Source of the DNA: Narthecium ossifragum
Lineage: Eukaryota; Streptophyta; Magnoliopsida; Dioscoreales; Nartheciaceae
Length of the DNA: 64,000 bases
Assembly: GCA_963920575.1 (NCBI GenBank)
Contig: OY986970.1
Location: forward strand, 3,563,654-3,627,653
Reading direction: 5' to 3'
The position numbers and the translations under genes are program-made. Below the pieces are notes generated by a model. The model was not told the DNA's origin, did not search any database, and was given only the letters and a program-made list of their open reading frames with translations. Within the stretch, counting starts at the first letter, position 1. Each line of letters begins with the position of its first letter. Positions 21,181 through 32,600 of this stretch are shown here, piece by piece.

Positions 21181-21829
21181 CGGAAAATTGGTGTTTAGTC
21201 TCTTTTGGAGACTTCATTTGCTGTATAGTCCCTTTGCGAATTGGTAAGGCCTTTAGTCTCTTTTTAGTGTTGTTAGTGTTGTTATGGAATCTTTGTATGA
21301 CTAGAATAACCTTGCTATTAGTCACGGCGGAATTTCCTCATTAATTGCCACTGATAGCGTTTTTATCATTCCCGGGATTACGGGTATCGTGAAATTAGCT
21401 ATGGACGTTTCGTCTTCCTCAGTTAGATGGGCGTTGGAGTTATTGGTCGTCGGCGTGGATTCATTGGGTATTTTTTCTCTTTTGGCGTTTTCGGCTGAAG
21501 CCTGCTTCGCGGTTGGTATTATTTGGTCGGGGATTTTGGTTCCATGGTTTTTGAGGGAGCGGTCATCAGGTGCGGAAGAGCCATTTTGTTTTGAAGGAGG
21601 TTTACGGAGTTGCCGTCGTCTCTACAAGTGGTATATTTCTTGCGTGGAGGTGGAGGGAGTCGCCTTCTTGGTGCTTCATCAGGTATGTTGCGATGACTTT
21701 ATTTTTTGTTTTTTTCATGTGTATTTGGATGGATGTTTGTTTACAGTGGTAGTGCACCCATTCGCTGGTAATACTGGTAGTTACTTCATTGTTAATTAGG
21801 TTATTGATAGGTTATTTTCCGTAATCTGT

Positions 21830-22800
21830 TATTATCATCTAAAGTGGGAAGTATCTACCAAACTAAAGGGGGAAGTAACTACCAATCTACAGTCCGCGAG
21901 TAACTACCAATGGGAAGTGGGAAGTAACTAAAGCGGTAATTGAAATTGTATGGAAGTAACTACCGATCTAAAGTGGGGAAGAAACTACCAGTCTAAAGTG
22001 GAAGGAACTTCCAATCAAAATTGGGAAGTTACTAAAGTGTGAAGTAACTAAATGGGGAGTAATTACCAGTTTAGAGTGGGAAGTAACTACCAATCTGCAG
22101 TGGGAAGTAACTTCCAATTCGAAGTGGGTAGTAACTAAAGTGGGAACTAAGTAGCTAGGGAGTAACTACCAGTCTAAAGTGGGAAGTAACTACCAATATG
22201 AGGTCGGAAGTAACTTCCAATCGAAGGTGGGGTTATCATCTAAAGTGGGGAGTATCTACCAAACTAGAGTGGGAAGTTACTACCAGCTTAGAGTGGGAAG
22301 TAACTACCAATCTGAAGTGGGAAGTAACTACCAATCTGCAGTGGGAAGTAACTTCCAATCTGAAGTGGTAGTAACTAAAGTGGGAAGTAAGTAGATGGGG
22401 AGTAACTACCATTATAAAGTGGGAAGTAACTACCAATCTGAGGTGGGAACTAACTTCCAATCGAAGGTTGGATTATCATCTAAAGTGGGAAGTATCTACC
22501 ACACTAAAGGGGGAAGTAACTACCAATATAAGGGGGGGGAGTAACTACCAATGGTAAGTGGGAAGTGACTACCAGAATGAAGTGGGAAGTAACTACCAAA
22601 CTGAGGTGGGAAGTAACTTCCAATTTTAATTGGAAGAATGTAACACTTTCAGCTGGTAGCTATATTGGTAGTTAGTCTGCATTTATAGATGGTAGTTAAT
22701 TCCACTTAATTAGGAAGTATCTACCAAGTATAAGGAGACATAAACTACCTCTTGTAATGGGAAGTAACGACTAATTTCAGTCCGAAGTAACTACTAAATG
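21830..22800. repeat. Left subterminal motif array of the MULE (AAGTAACTACC orientation)
   Basis: Closely spaced copies of GGGAAGTAACTACCAATCTG occur about every 20-25 bp, with variants such as AACTTCCAATC and AACTAAAGT. A higher-order pattern restarts at TTATCATCTAAAGTGGG near 21832, 22231 and 22474. All copies face the same way on plus, opposite to those in and beyond the transposase gene. The array ends just before the transposase start codon. Confidence 0.9.
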
Positions 22801-22816
22801 TCCATGTTGTGCAAGG

Positions 22817-25506
22817 TTGATAATGGGTGAAAGATTGATGCTGATGTTCAGATATGCAAATGAGACTATAGTTCGTGGTATTGAAAGTGTACAATCTTAC
22901 CAATGTGCTGTTGGAATGGTATGCAGTAAGTGGCCAGAGTTGTGTGAAGATAGTATGTGTTTATCTTATTCCATACCTGAATACCCAAAGTGTATGCTTG
23001 AATTTGAGGTTGATTATGAAAGCATGGTTTCAATTGCAAAATCATTAGACATCCAGCGTTTAGGTGTAGATGTTTGGAGCAATGCTGAGACCATAAAGGG
23101 GAAGCTTGATGATGCTTTGTCATGCAAAGATTCACATCATAGTGTAGATGATGATGATTTACTTCCATCATTTTGTCAGCATTCGAAGAAGGAATTGAAA
23201 TCATTTGGATGGGAGAATGCTATTAATGCTGTTGGGCAGAAATTTGTAGGTGGTGCTATAGAAATGCGGCTATGTGTTCAGAAGCTAGTAGTAGAGTCTG
23301 GATATGATTATTAGTACGTGAAGAATACTGACAAGGTTGTTTCTGTGGAATGCTCGCAGAAACTCTTGACTGGTTGTGAGTGGTTTGTCAAAGGTCGCCG
23401 GCAGCGTATTAATGGCTTCTTTTATGTTAAGGTGTTTAACAAAGTGCATACATGCGGATCGGGATGTCTATCTGTGAGACATAGACGGATGAATTCAGAT
23501 CTTGTGGCCTGTTTGATAGAGGATCAGGTGCGAATAAAGCCTACCCTTCGTCCTATAGATGTTAAACACTCAATTCATTCCGACTATGGAGTGATAATTT
23601 CATATGATACTGCATGGAAAGGTGTCGAAAAGGCGAGAAAGGATGTTCTGGGTGATGACGAGAGTTCATTTGAGTTGTTAAAATTGTATGCTCGTGATGT
23701 AGTCGACGCAAATCCAGGGTCTCATTTCATTGTGGACGTCAACGAAGAAAATGGTCGTTTTAAGAGGTTGTTTGTAGCCATGAATGGGTGTATTGAAGGT
23801 TTTAATTTCTGTCGTCCATTGCTTTGTTTAGATGGCACCCACCTCAAGGGAAAATATAAGGGTCAGCTATTGGTGGCCACTGGGAAAGACGGCAATGAAG
23901 ATTAGATATTCGCAAGACCTAAGATCTTAAGTTCTTGCTTTTTATCTTGTGGTTTCTATTTGATTGACATACTTATATAATTGTTCCTATCCGATATGAT
24001 TGTTTGCAGGTTTGTTCCATATTGCTTTTGCAATTGTTGATTCGGAGAACAAGGAAAATTGGTTATGGTTCCTTGTTAATCTTAAAGCGATTATCCGTAC
24101 AGATCGTATTATTACTTTCATATCGGATAGGAACTTAGGACTTGTCAATTCGGTGCCAGAAATTTTTCCAACTTGTTATCATGCTTTTTGCCTTTTTCAC
24201 TTGAAGCAAAATTTGAGGAGTTGTTTTAGTGGGAGACATTTCCATGGAGATTTTAAGGAGACAATGATTAATAGATTTTCTGCTTGTGCTTACGCTCCTA
24301 CTGTTGATCTATTTGATCTGAAAGTTCAAGAATTTTTGGATGAGGGAAAGAATATCGTGGAAAAATTCATGCAGAACTTGCCACCTGAGAGATATGCCAA
24401 TGCCTATTTTAAGGTAACACTATCTGTTATGTCAGTTGATGGTAGTTCCTTCCCATTTATCGTGTATTGGTAGTTACTTACCATTTATGGTGTTAGTTTT
24501 CCCAACATTTATTGGTAGTTACTTCCCCAGTTGATGGAAGTTACTTCTCTATTTGTACTGGTTCTTACTTGCACAATTGTTGGTTGTTACATTTTAGTTA
24601 ATGTGGTAGTTACTAACAGTTTATTGGTAGGTACTTCAGCCAGTGATTATGGTAGTTACTTTACATTATACTGTTTAGTCACTTTCCAATCATTATGGTA
24701 CTTACTTCGTAGTATAATTGGTAGTTACTTTGTCAATTTTTCCCAGGGAAATAGATATGGGTTGATGTGCTCAAATGCAGCAGAATCATTCAACTCGTGG
24801 ATTCTTGAAGAAAGGAACCTACCTATCACAAAATTGGTTGATAAGATTAGGAGTAGCCTGATGCAGCAGATAGCAAGTAAGTACAATTGTTGAAATTGAG
24901 ATTTGCAATTCAGTGTCTCGTTTTTAAATTTTATTTTGCATTCTAGAAGTAGTTTCAAATATATTACGTAACAATCAGTTTCTTAATGCAGATAGGAGTG
25001 AGGATTGCAAGAAATTCAGGTCGCAAATATGTCCTGTTATCGAGCGTAAGATCAAAGTAGCATTTGATGAAGGGAGGTCTTGGTTTGTTTGCAACTCGAC
25101 TCAGACGCTGTTTGAGGTTTACTCTGTGCCATCGGTTTCTGTTGATATTGCCAATAGGATTTGCTCATGCTGTCAGTGGCAGATTAATGGTATACCTTGC
25201 TCGCATGCGATGGCTTGCATAATGACGACAAGGAAAGAACTAACCTCCTTTGTGGATCATTATTTCCATACGCCATTTTATTGTAAGAGCTACTCTTTTC
25301 CACTTTATCCGGTTCCAACGATGGGCAAGACAGATCATGCTACTAGTGATGAAGTTGTTTTGCCGCCTTTATCTCGGAGGCCCCCTGGAAGGCTCAAGAA
25401 GAAGAGGATCAAGTCCACTGGAGAATATGTTAGAAGCATTGTATGTGGTCGGTGTGGCCGTGAGGGTCATCATAATAGGAAGTCATGCAAGGAACCCCTT
25501 AAATAG
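22817..25506 (+). pseudogene. MuDR-type MULE transposase, stop and lost splice donor
   Basis: Exons: 22817 to about 23900, 24010-24413, 24747-24876, 24992-25506. The first exon gives an N-terminal region and the domain leading to the first catalytic Asp (LLCLDGTHLKGKYKG). The second gives the MULE transposase core with the second Asp (FISDRNLG) and a CLFHLKQN element. The third gives the SNAAESFNSW motif with the catalytic Glu. The last carries a SWIM zinc finger (CSCCQWQINGIPCSHAMACI) and a CCHC knuckle (CGRCGREGHHNRKSC). Two lesions: an in-frame TAG at 23312-23314, between GYDY and YVKNTD, and no GT donor for the first intron. Reading phase demands a junction after GAAG at about 23900, where the genome has AT. 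Other junctions and phases are intact. Intron 2 (24414-24746) is full of GGTAGTTACTT words. Confidence 0.85.
24440..24740 (+). repeat. Motif array inside transposase intron 2
   Basis: About ten copies of GGTAGTTACTT and close variants (TGGAAGTTACTTC, TGGTAGGTACTTC) occupy most of the intron. The motif thus occurs within a transcribed region, reading GGTAGTTACTT on the sense strand, and stops at the exon boundaries. Confidence 0.85.
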
Positions 25507-25619
25507 TCGTTTTTTTCCATCCAGTAATGTGTCTTATTCTTCAGCAACTGTTCAGTAAAAGCCATATTGTAATAGTTAACTTTCGATATTTACTTAACTA
25601 AGTTACATTGCAGTTAAAT

Positions 25620-26440
25620 GGTATGCAATTTTGGAAGTCATTGGTAGTTACTTCTTCACCTGCTGGTAGTTATTTCTCCATGTATTGATAGTTACTTCAT
25701 GTTGATAATGGTAGTTACTTCCCCATCAGGTGGTAGTTACTTCTCCACCTAATGATACTTAAGATGGTAGTTACTACACCCATGTGTTCCTGCTCAATCT
25801 AATGGTAGTTACTTCCTCAATCTGATGGTAGTTACTTCCTCAGATTTTATGGTAGTTACTTCTCCCAATTTAATGCTGGTTATTCCCTAAATCTTATGAT
25901 AGTTTCTTCCTGAATCTATTGGTAGATACTTCTTCAATGTAATGGTAGTTACTTCGTCAGTAAACTGACAGTTACTACCTCATTTATACTGTTGCTTAAA
26001 AAGGTAGTTACTTCTTTCATAATGGTAGTCACTTCCCCATGTGTTGCTAGTTACTTCTCAATCTTTTGGTAGTTACTTCCTCAGTCTATTGGTAGTTACT
26101 TCTCCAATGGGATGGTAGTTACTTCGTCAGTAAAATGGCAGATACTACCTCATTTATACTGTTGCTTAAAAAGGTAGTTACTTCCTTCATAATGGTAGTC
26201 ACTTCCCCATGTGTTGCTAGTTACTTCTCAATCTTTTGGTAGTTACTTCCTCAGTCTATTGGTAGTTACTTCTCCAATGGGATGGTAGTTACTTCGTCAG
26301 TAAAATGGCAGATACTACCTCATTTATACTGTTGCTTTAAAAGGTAGTTACTTCCTTCATAATGGTAGTCACTTCCCCTTGTGTTGCTAGTTACTTCTCA
26401 ACCTTTTTTGGTGATTACTTCCCCACTAACTACGTAAACA
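25620..26440 (+). repeat. Motif array between the convergent MULE genes, with 170-bp higher-order repeat
   Basis: Dozens of GGTAGTTACTTCC copies lie downstream of the transposase. From about 25950 to 26400 the sequence repeats with a 170-bp period: CATTTATACTGTTGCTT at 25981, 26151 and 26321. The later copies are almost identical, so this part expanded recently. It ends about 200 bases short of the stop codon of the convergent accessory gene. Confidence 0.9.
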
Positions 26441-26636
26441 TTGGAAAGTAAGTACCAACTTCCTCATTCAACGTGCTGACAATAATTTCAATGTGTACAT
26501 TTGTATGTATAAAGTCATGTATTACATCGATTGATGTAGATAGAATATGTTTAACTGTACATTCTTGGGCGGCAACAAGGAATCATGTCTTTGGCAAATA
26601 TGTATCCACCAGTCTAAAGTCTGAAAGGCACATGCT

Positions 26637-29600
26637 TCATCTGTGCATTAGTAATTTGTCGATAAGCTGCCCCTTGAATTCATTGATTCCTTCCTCTGTA
26701 ATATTCCTTGGATGTCGATGATGAAGTACTATCTCACGCATGAAGTAACACGCATACATCGAGCAGTCATTCCTGTGACATGTTTTTTGGGTCACAATTT
26801 AGATTTGAATTCTAAACAACATGAACTATTAAATAATGTTTGAAATCTTCCAAATAGACAATTGGTGAAGTGTGTCTTACGAGTCTGGGGCTTGTTGGGG
26901 AGTATTCTGATAGCTGACAATTGGTTTTTTGGATGCTTGAGTTCGAAGTATTTCATCTTCTATTAAATCCTTCTGTGATGAAACGAAGTTAAAATGTTAG
27001 ACATCATTTCCAGTCAGGTAATAAAGCATTATCATTTGCTTTGCATTCTTAAAACAAGGGATTATAAAGCATAGTCAGCTCATAAAGCATTTGATAGAGA
27101 TCATAAAGCATTACCATTTGCTTGGCATCCTTAAGAAAAGCGTCTTTCCTGCCTCTACCCCTAGGCCTCATTGAGTTGTAGAAATTCCATTTCTCATCCT
27201 CAATGTTGTACACCAATAGTGTCCAATGGAAAGGTGTTTTGTCTTCTGTCTTGTAGCCCGTTGAGAGAATTGGGAAGAAAACATGCTTCTTTCCTTCCTT
27301 AATTGCTTGCACATATTTGTCAAAAGTTTTGACAGCAATGTCCTCATTGTAATGAAGGACTAGCATGCTTTGTGTATGAAAGATAATAACATAGTAAGCT
27401 ATGAGAAAAATTCAATGATTTAAGTGTGGATATGACTTACCCAACAATATCCTTCAATGAAGCAAGAATTTCCATCAAATTCAGGATCCATAGTCAATGC
27501 CCTTGTATACGCATCGACAACCTATGCAATGAATTGCAATTAATTGAAATTAACTATCAATTATCTACGGAATTAAGTGCCATTGAACAGGGAAGTAACT
27601 ATGACTTACGTGCCCCAGTAAAGGTTTTGATATGTTGGTGAAGTAACTACTAATAATATGCAAAATAACTAACTACTCTTCACAATTTATATGGGAAGTA
27701 TCTGTCATACAGTATAAAATGAGAAGTTACTACCATTCTAAAGGGAGAAGTAACTACCACTTTAAATTGAGAAGTTACTACTGACGCGCCCAAACCACTC
27801 GTCGTTAAAAGTGACTAGAGCGTCAAAGATTACAATTTATACCGAATTCTAACTTACTACTACGTAGCTAGCGGGAGTCCGGGTCGATCCGCAGGGAAAT
27901 GAGAAATGACTAACGTACTCGATAGATAACTCCAAACAACTAGCTAAAATGATTTGGGTTTTGGATTAATGACTATTAAAGAAATTAACTAAGTGAAAAG
28001 AAAGATAACTAATATAGGGAGGTCTTGGGATCTCCATTTCATTGTAGGTCCTAATGTAGCCTTCTAAGGAATAAAGGTGTGTAATCCAATTGGGACGATC
28101 GAAATCAAGAAGTCGACAAGCGGGTGGTTAGCCTCACTTATCGCTCAACGGAAGTCGGTTTAGGATCATCCGCCGGAAATAATCACATTCACAAAGTCGA
28201 CGAATGAGTGATTAGCTTCTTTCGTCGCTAACGAACCTTCGATTAAGATCGATTCGTCGCAAGAAAAAGATATTGCATGGAGTCGGGCATTGGATCGAGA
28301 TGGTTCTAGCACCTCGAATCCAATGCAAGAGAAAGATAGAATGGATCCTTTGATTAGAGAGATAGGGATGGTTCTAGCATCCCTAATCTCTAATCTAGGG
28401 CTAGTAATCCTCCCAATAGATTTGGATGTGTTTCTAGCACATCCAACTCATTGGGGCATAACAACAAACACCTATCATGCACAAGTTCTAACTCATACCA
28501 AAGAAAGGCATTCATCCATTCATCAAATGAAATCCATGTACAAAGATAGAGAAATAATGCTCAAATCCATACAATAGATCAATCCCTAAAGATTACACAT
28601 CAAAACCCTAAGAAAATTACAAAAGAATCCTACAACTACATGGAAATCCCAAGATAAAAGAAGTTAGCTACTCATCTTGGTTGGATCCATGGATGGAGGG
28701 TGATGAAGCTCTCCTTCCATGGGTTTCCTCCAAGAAGTCCTCCTCTCAATTGGGTAAAGAAACCTAGAAGGGCTGGAGAAGACTAAGAGAAGATGCCTAA
28801 AATCCCCCCTAAGGGGTCTATTTATAGTAAACAAGCCTCCCCCACTCGGATTAGATCTGGGCCATTGATTTTGCTCGGCTGGCATCAAAGGATCGATCCT
28901 CATAGGGTGAAGGATCGATCATTCACTTCGTGTGATCGCTGGTCCCGTGAAGGATCGATCCTCCCATAGGAAAGGATCGATCTTTTCTTCTTGAATTCTG
29001 GCTTCGCCCCGATGAAGATCGATCCTCCAGTGTGTGGAGATCGATCCTCTAGAATTTGCGTTCTGTCACTGGGAAAATGCGCAAACGTGATCGATCCTAT
29101 CCAGGGTGAAGATCGATCCTTCAGGACTTGCGTTCTGTCACTGAGAAAATGCGCAAAAATGATCGATCCTCTCATGCCATAGGATCGATCCTTGTTGTCC
29201 TGATTGGCTCCTTCTTAAAGCACTTCAAAGGATCGATCCTTCTTCCATACAGGATCGATCTTCTTCATAAAAACTGGCCCGAATGACGTCGTTTAAGCTC
29301 GGAACTTGATCCAATCCTCGTTGGGGGCACTTGTACATGTAATAGGGTAAAATCCATCAGTAAGGCCTTGCTCGGAGACTAACAAGGCCAAGTTAAAAGG
29401 GTGATTTATGCGCTTTTCACGTCTTATCACACCCCCTAACTTGAACTTTGCTAGTCCTCGAGCAAAGCAAAAGAAAAATAACTAGAAGGGAAAGAGAAGA
29501 AATAAGAAACTCAAAAAGAACAATCCCCCGATCAACAATTAGTCACTTCTCATAAAGCTTTGGTTCTTATACGATCAAAATTCATTCATATGCACACATA

Positions 29601-32600
29601 GATTCAAATGCATAGCTCCATTCATCAACCCATAGCACAAGTAAAATGCAAGCGAATAATTCCATCAATAGCATCATTCAAACACTTCAAAGCACTTGAA
29701 CAAGATTAAAGCTCATTTAAGCAATCCGTGTAGTGAGAGTTGCTACTCAAGTATTCGGGGTCTCATAGTCATTCAAGTAGGATTCCAATCAAAACTAGAC
29801 ATTCTTAGCGTTTTACACCGGTTGAACAAATGACAAGTTTTATAAAATCTTTGTTCTTTTTTTTATTCTTTTATTCTTTTATTCTTTTATTCTTTTTTAT
29901 TCTTTTTTTTTCTGACTAAAACTAGTGGTCGTGCAATGCCATGATCCCTTAGGCTTTCTACTAGGCCCATGTAACGAGATTTGGGCCAGTGGCTCCTCAG
30001 TCAGATGACCTAAAGGCACTAGGTGTTGAGGCACCCCTCGGGCTTAATTTCCCGAACCTAGCAGGCCACGAATCACAGCTGACCAACAAGCTTTTATTTG
30101 AAACTAGTGTGACATTGCAATGCCTAGATCCCTTAAGCTTTCTACTAGGCCCATTTAACGAGTGTTAGATCAATGACTCCCAAGCCAGGCGGCTTTAGGG
30201 CATTAGGTGTTGAAGCACCCCTCGGATCTTACTACTCGAGCCTAGAAGGCTACGAATCAAGGCTAGTCACTTTTATTAACCTGGCTCTCGGCCTCTAACT
30301 TGACTTCGAATCCTACTACAAGTCATCTCAATCGAGTGTAAATAGCTTTGGACTCCCAATCTATCAAGGTCCCCCAATCAAACACTACTTGCCCCCTCAT
30401 ACAAGTGTAAGTGCACAAGTGGATTGGATCACTTAAATGTCCTTAATGCATGACAAGAAGAATTAAAGTAGAAGAATAACACTACTCATGAAATGATTCG
30501 CCAAATTTTACAAAGCATGGGAATCAAAATGAATTATGCGATAGTCATCCATGCTAGCATAAGAGTTGAAATTTTTTCGCATATTTACCAATCAAATAAA
30601 CGTGTGACTAACTGTAGATCGATCACAGGTTATCTATAAACATGATGCAATCATACCCTCTAACTTAAACGGGTTTGTCCTCAAGCACGGAAGAAGGGAA
30701 AGTGTAGAGATAACCTTGTGACGAAACGGCCGAAAATGTAACCTTGACAAAAGATATGAAAGGAGTTACAGTCAAGGTTACTCGTGAAAAACCGTATTAT
30801 TGTGATGTCAAAATGTCGTATTTTGCGTTGCTATCCATAGCTCGTATGCCCTGTAAAAAATATAGAAGAAATACCACCCATAGCATTATAGAAATCAAAG
30901 AATAGATATGAGAAATTTCACGAAAAATTGGGCAGCATTCCCTCTATTTATTCAATACGCCCAAGGGCTGTACAAAGATGCCATTTGCATCCAACAATTT
31001 ATACATTCATTCAAAATGAAAATACAGACACCCATCTTTGAATGCATCACCAATCTTCATTTACAACATACATTCACATCCACCAACATACATCCACATT
31101 CAGACAGACACACCCGGGGCACACCCCCATACCAAAAATCGTGTATATATATAATCACTAACATCGAAGCCAACCATATACAAAGATAGAGCAGTGGAAT
31201 ACAAAAAGTTACCCACCCTCCAATCACAAAAAGAGATCCACTCTAACCATCCAGAAAATACAGAAAATACAGAATACCCCTAGATACAGGCTATCATCCC
31301 TGAGGTCTCTGCTTTGGAAAGTGAAGAGGACGGTAAGGCACAATAGCAGTGACCGGCGGAGGTGGTGGGTGGATGGCATCGAGACGGGCAAGGATAGTCG
31401 ACGCGACCAAGTGAAGTGAGGTGGTGTCCTGGCGTAGGACGGCGACACGCGCGTCTACCTCGTCCAGCCGCTGCAATACTGCGGACTGGAACGCCCGCTG
31501 CTCCCTATAGATCTCACCCATGGTAGGGTGCTCTACAGGTCCGAACTCAGGTGAGGGGCAGCGAGGACGTGGCTGCCGGACAGGCGCCCCGGCCTTCCTC
31601 ATATGGCCGAGGACCTTGCCCCAGGTGGGGCCACCGAAGCGCGCAAACTGGAGGGCCTCGTCGAAAACGGTCGGCTCGCCCTCGGGGACTAAGTCCTGGC
31701 TCGATAGAAATGCCGAAATAAGGCACGGGTGCGGCACGGCCTTCTTGGCAAAGCTCGTTGTCTTGTCTCTGACTGCTGATGAGACGTGAAAAGTACACAA
31801 GTTAACCCCTTAATTTACCTTTATTAGTCTTCGAGCAAGGTATTTCTAATAATCTTCATGGTATTTCAGGTACAAGAGCCTTCAACAGAAGTTAGATCAA
31901 CTTTGGAGCGTAAACGAGCCTATTCGAGCACATTTAGTGCTGAATGGCAAAAGAGATAATATGCAGAAAAGAAGATCGATCCTATGTGTATAAAGGATCG
32001 ATCCTTTTTGCACAATTTCCAGAGACAGAATGCAACATTCTCTAGGATCGATCTCCATCTACTAGAGGATCGATCCTCGTCGGGGCGCAACCAGAACTCA
32101 AGAGGAGGATCGATCCTTTACCCTATAAGGATCGATCCTTTTGTGCCAGCCGAGCAAAATCAATGGTCCAGATCTAATCCGAGTGGGGGATGCTTGGAGG
32201 CTATAAATAGACCCCTTTTGGGGGATTTTGGGGATTCTTTTTTGGACAAGAAGAGGCTAAGGAAAGGGGCAATCCCCTTGGGCAAGGAAGGGAGCTCTCA
32301 TCCAAGAGGGAGGAGATTGATGAAGAAGAGGATCCATCTCTTCTCCATGGCTTCTCCATCAAAGATGAGTAGCTAATCTATTTACCTAGTGGAATACCAT
32401 GATGTTTTAGGTTTTCTTTATAGTTTTCTTTGGATTTTTAGATGTTGTAAACCCTATTGAGACAAGATTGTATGGATTTATGCTTCATTCATTATCTTTG
32501 TAGTTGGATTCTAATGTTGGATGGATGGATTCTTTGGTTTGCATAAGCTAGAACCTTGTGCCCAATAGGTGTTTGTTGATATTCCCCAATGGGTAGGTTG

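Noticed and set aside
21389..21799. 136-codon frame in the MULE left end
   Set aside because: Cys/Trp/Phe-rich with no recognisable domain, lies before the motif array, and there is no equivalent in known MULEs; could be leader sequence only.
28290..28577. 95-codon frame [13 protein letters not shown]... present twice (also 40947-41234)
   Set aside because: It lies in both LTRs in the orientation opposite to the element's transcription; it is duplicated because the LTRs are.
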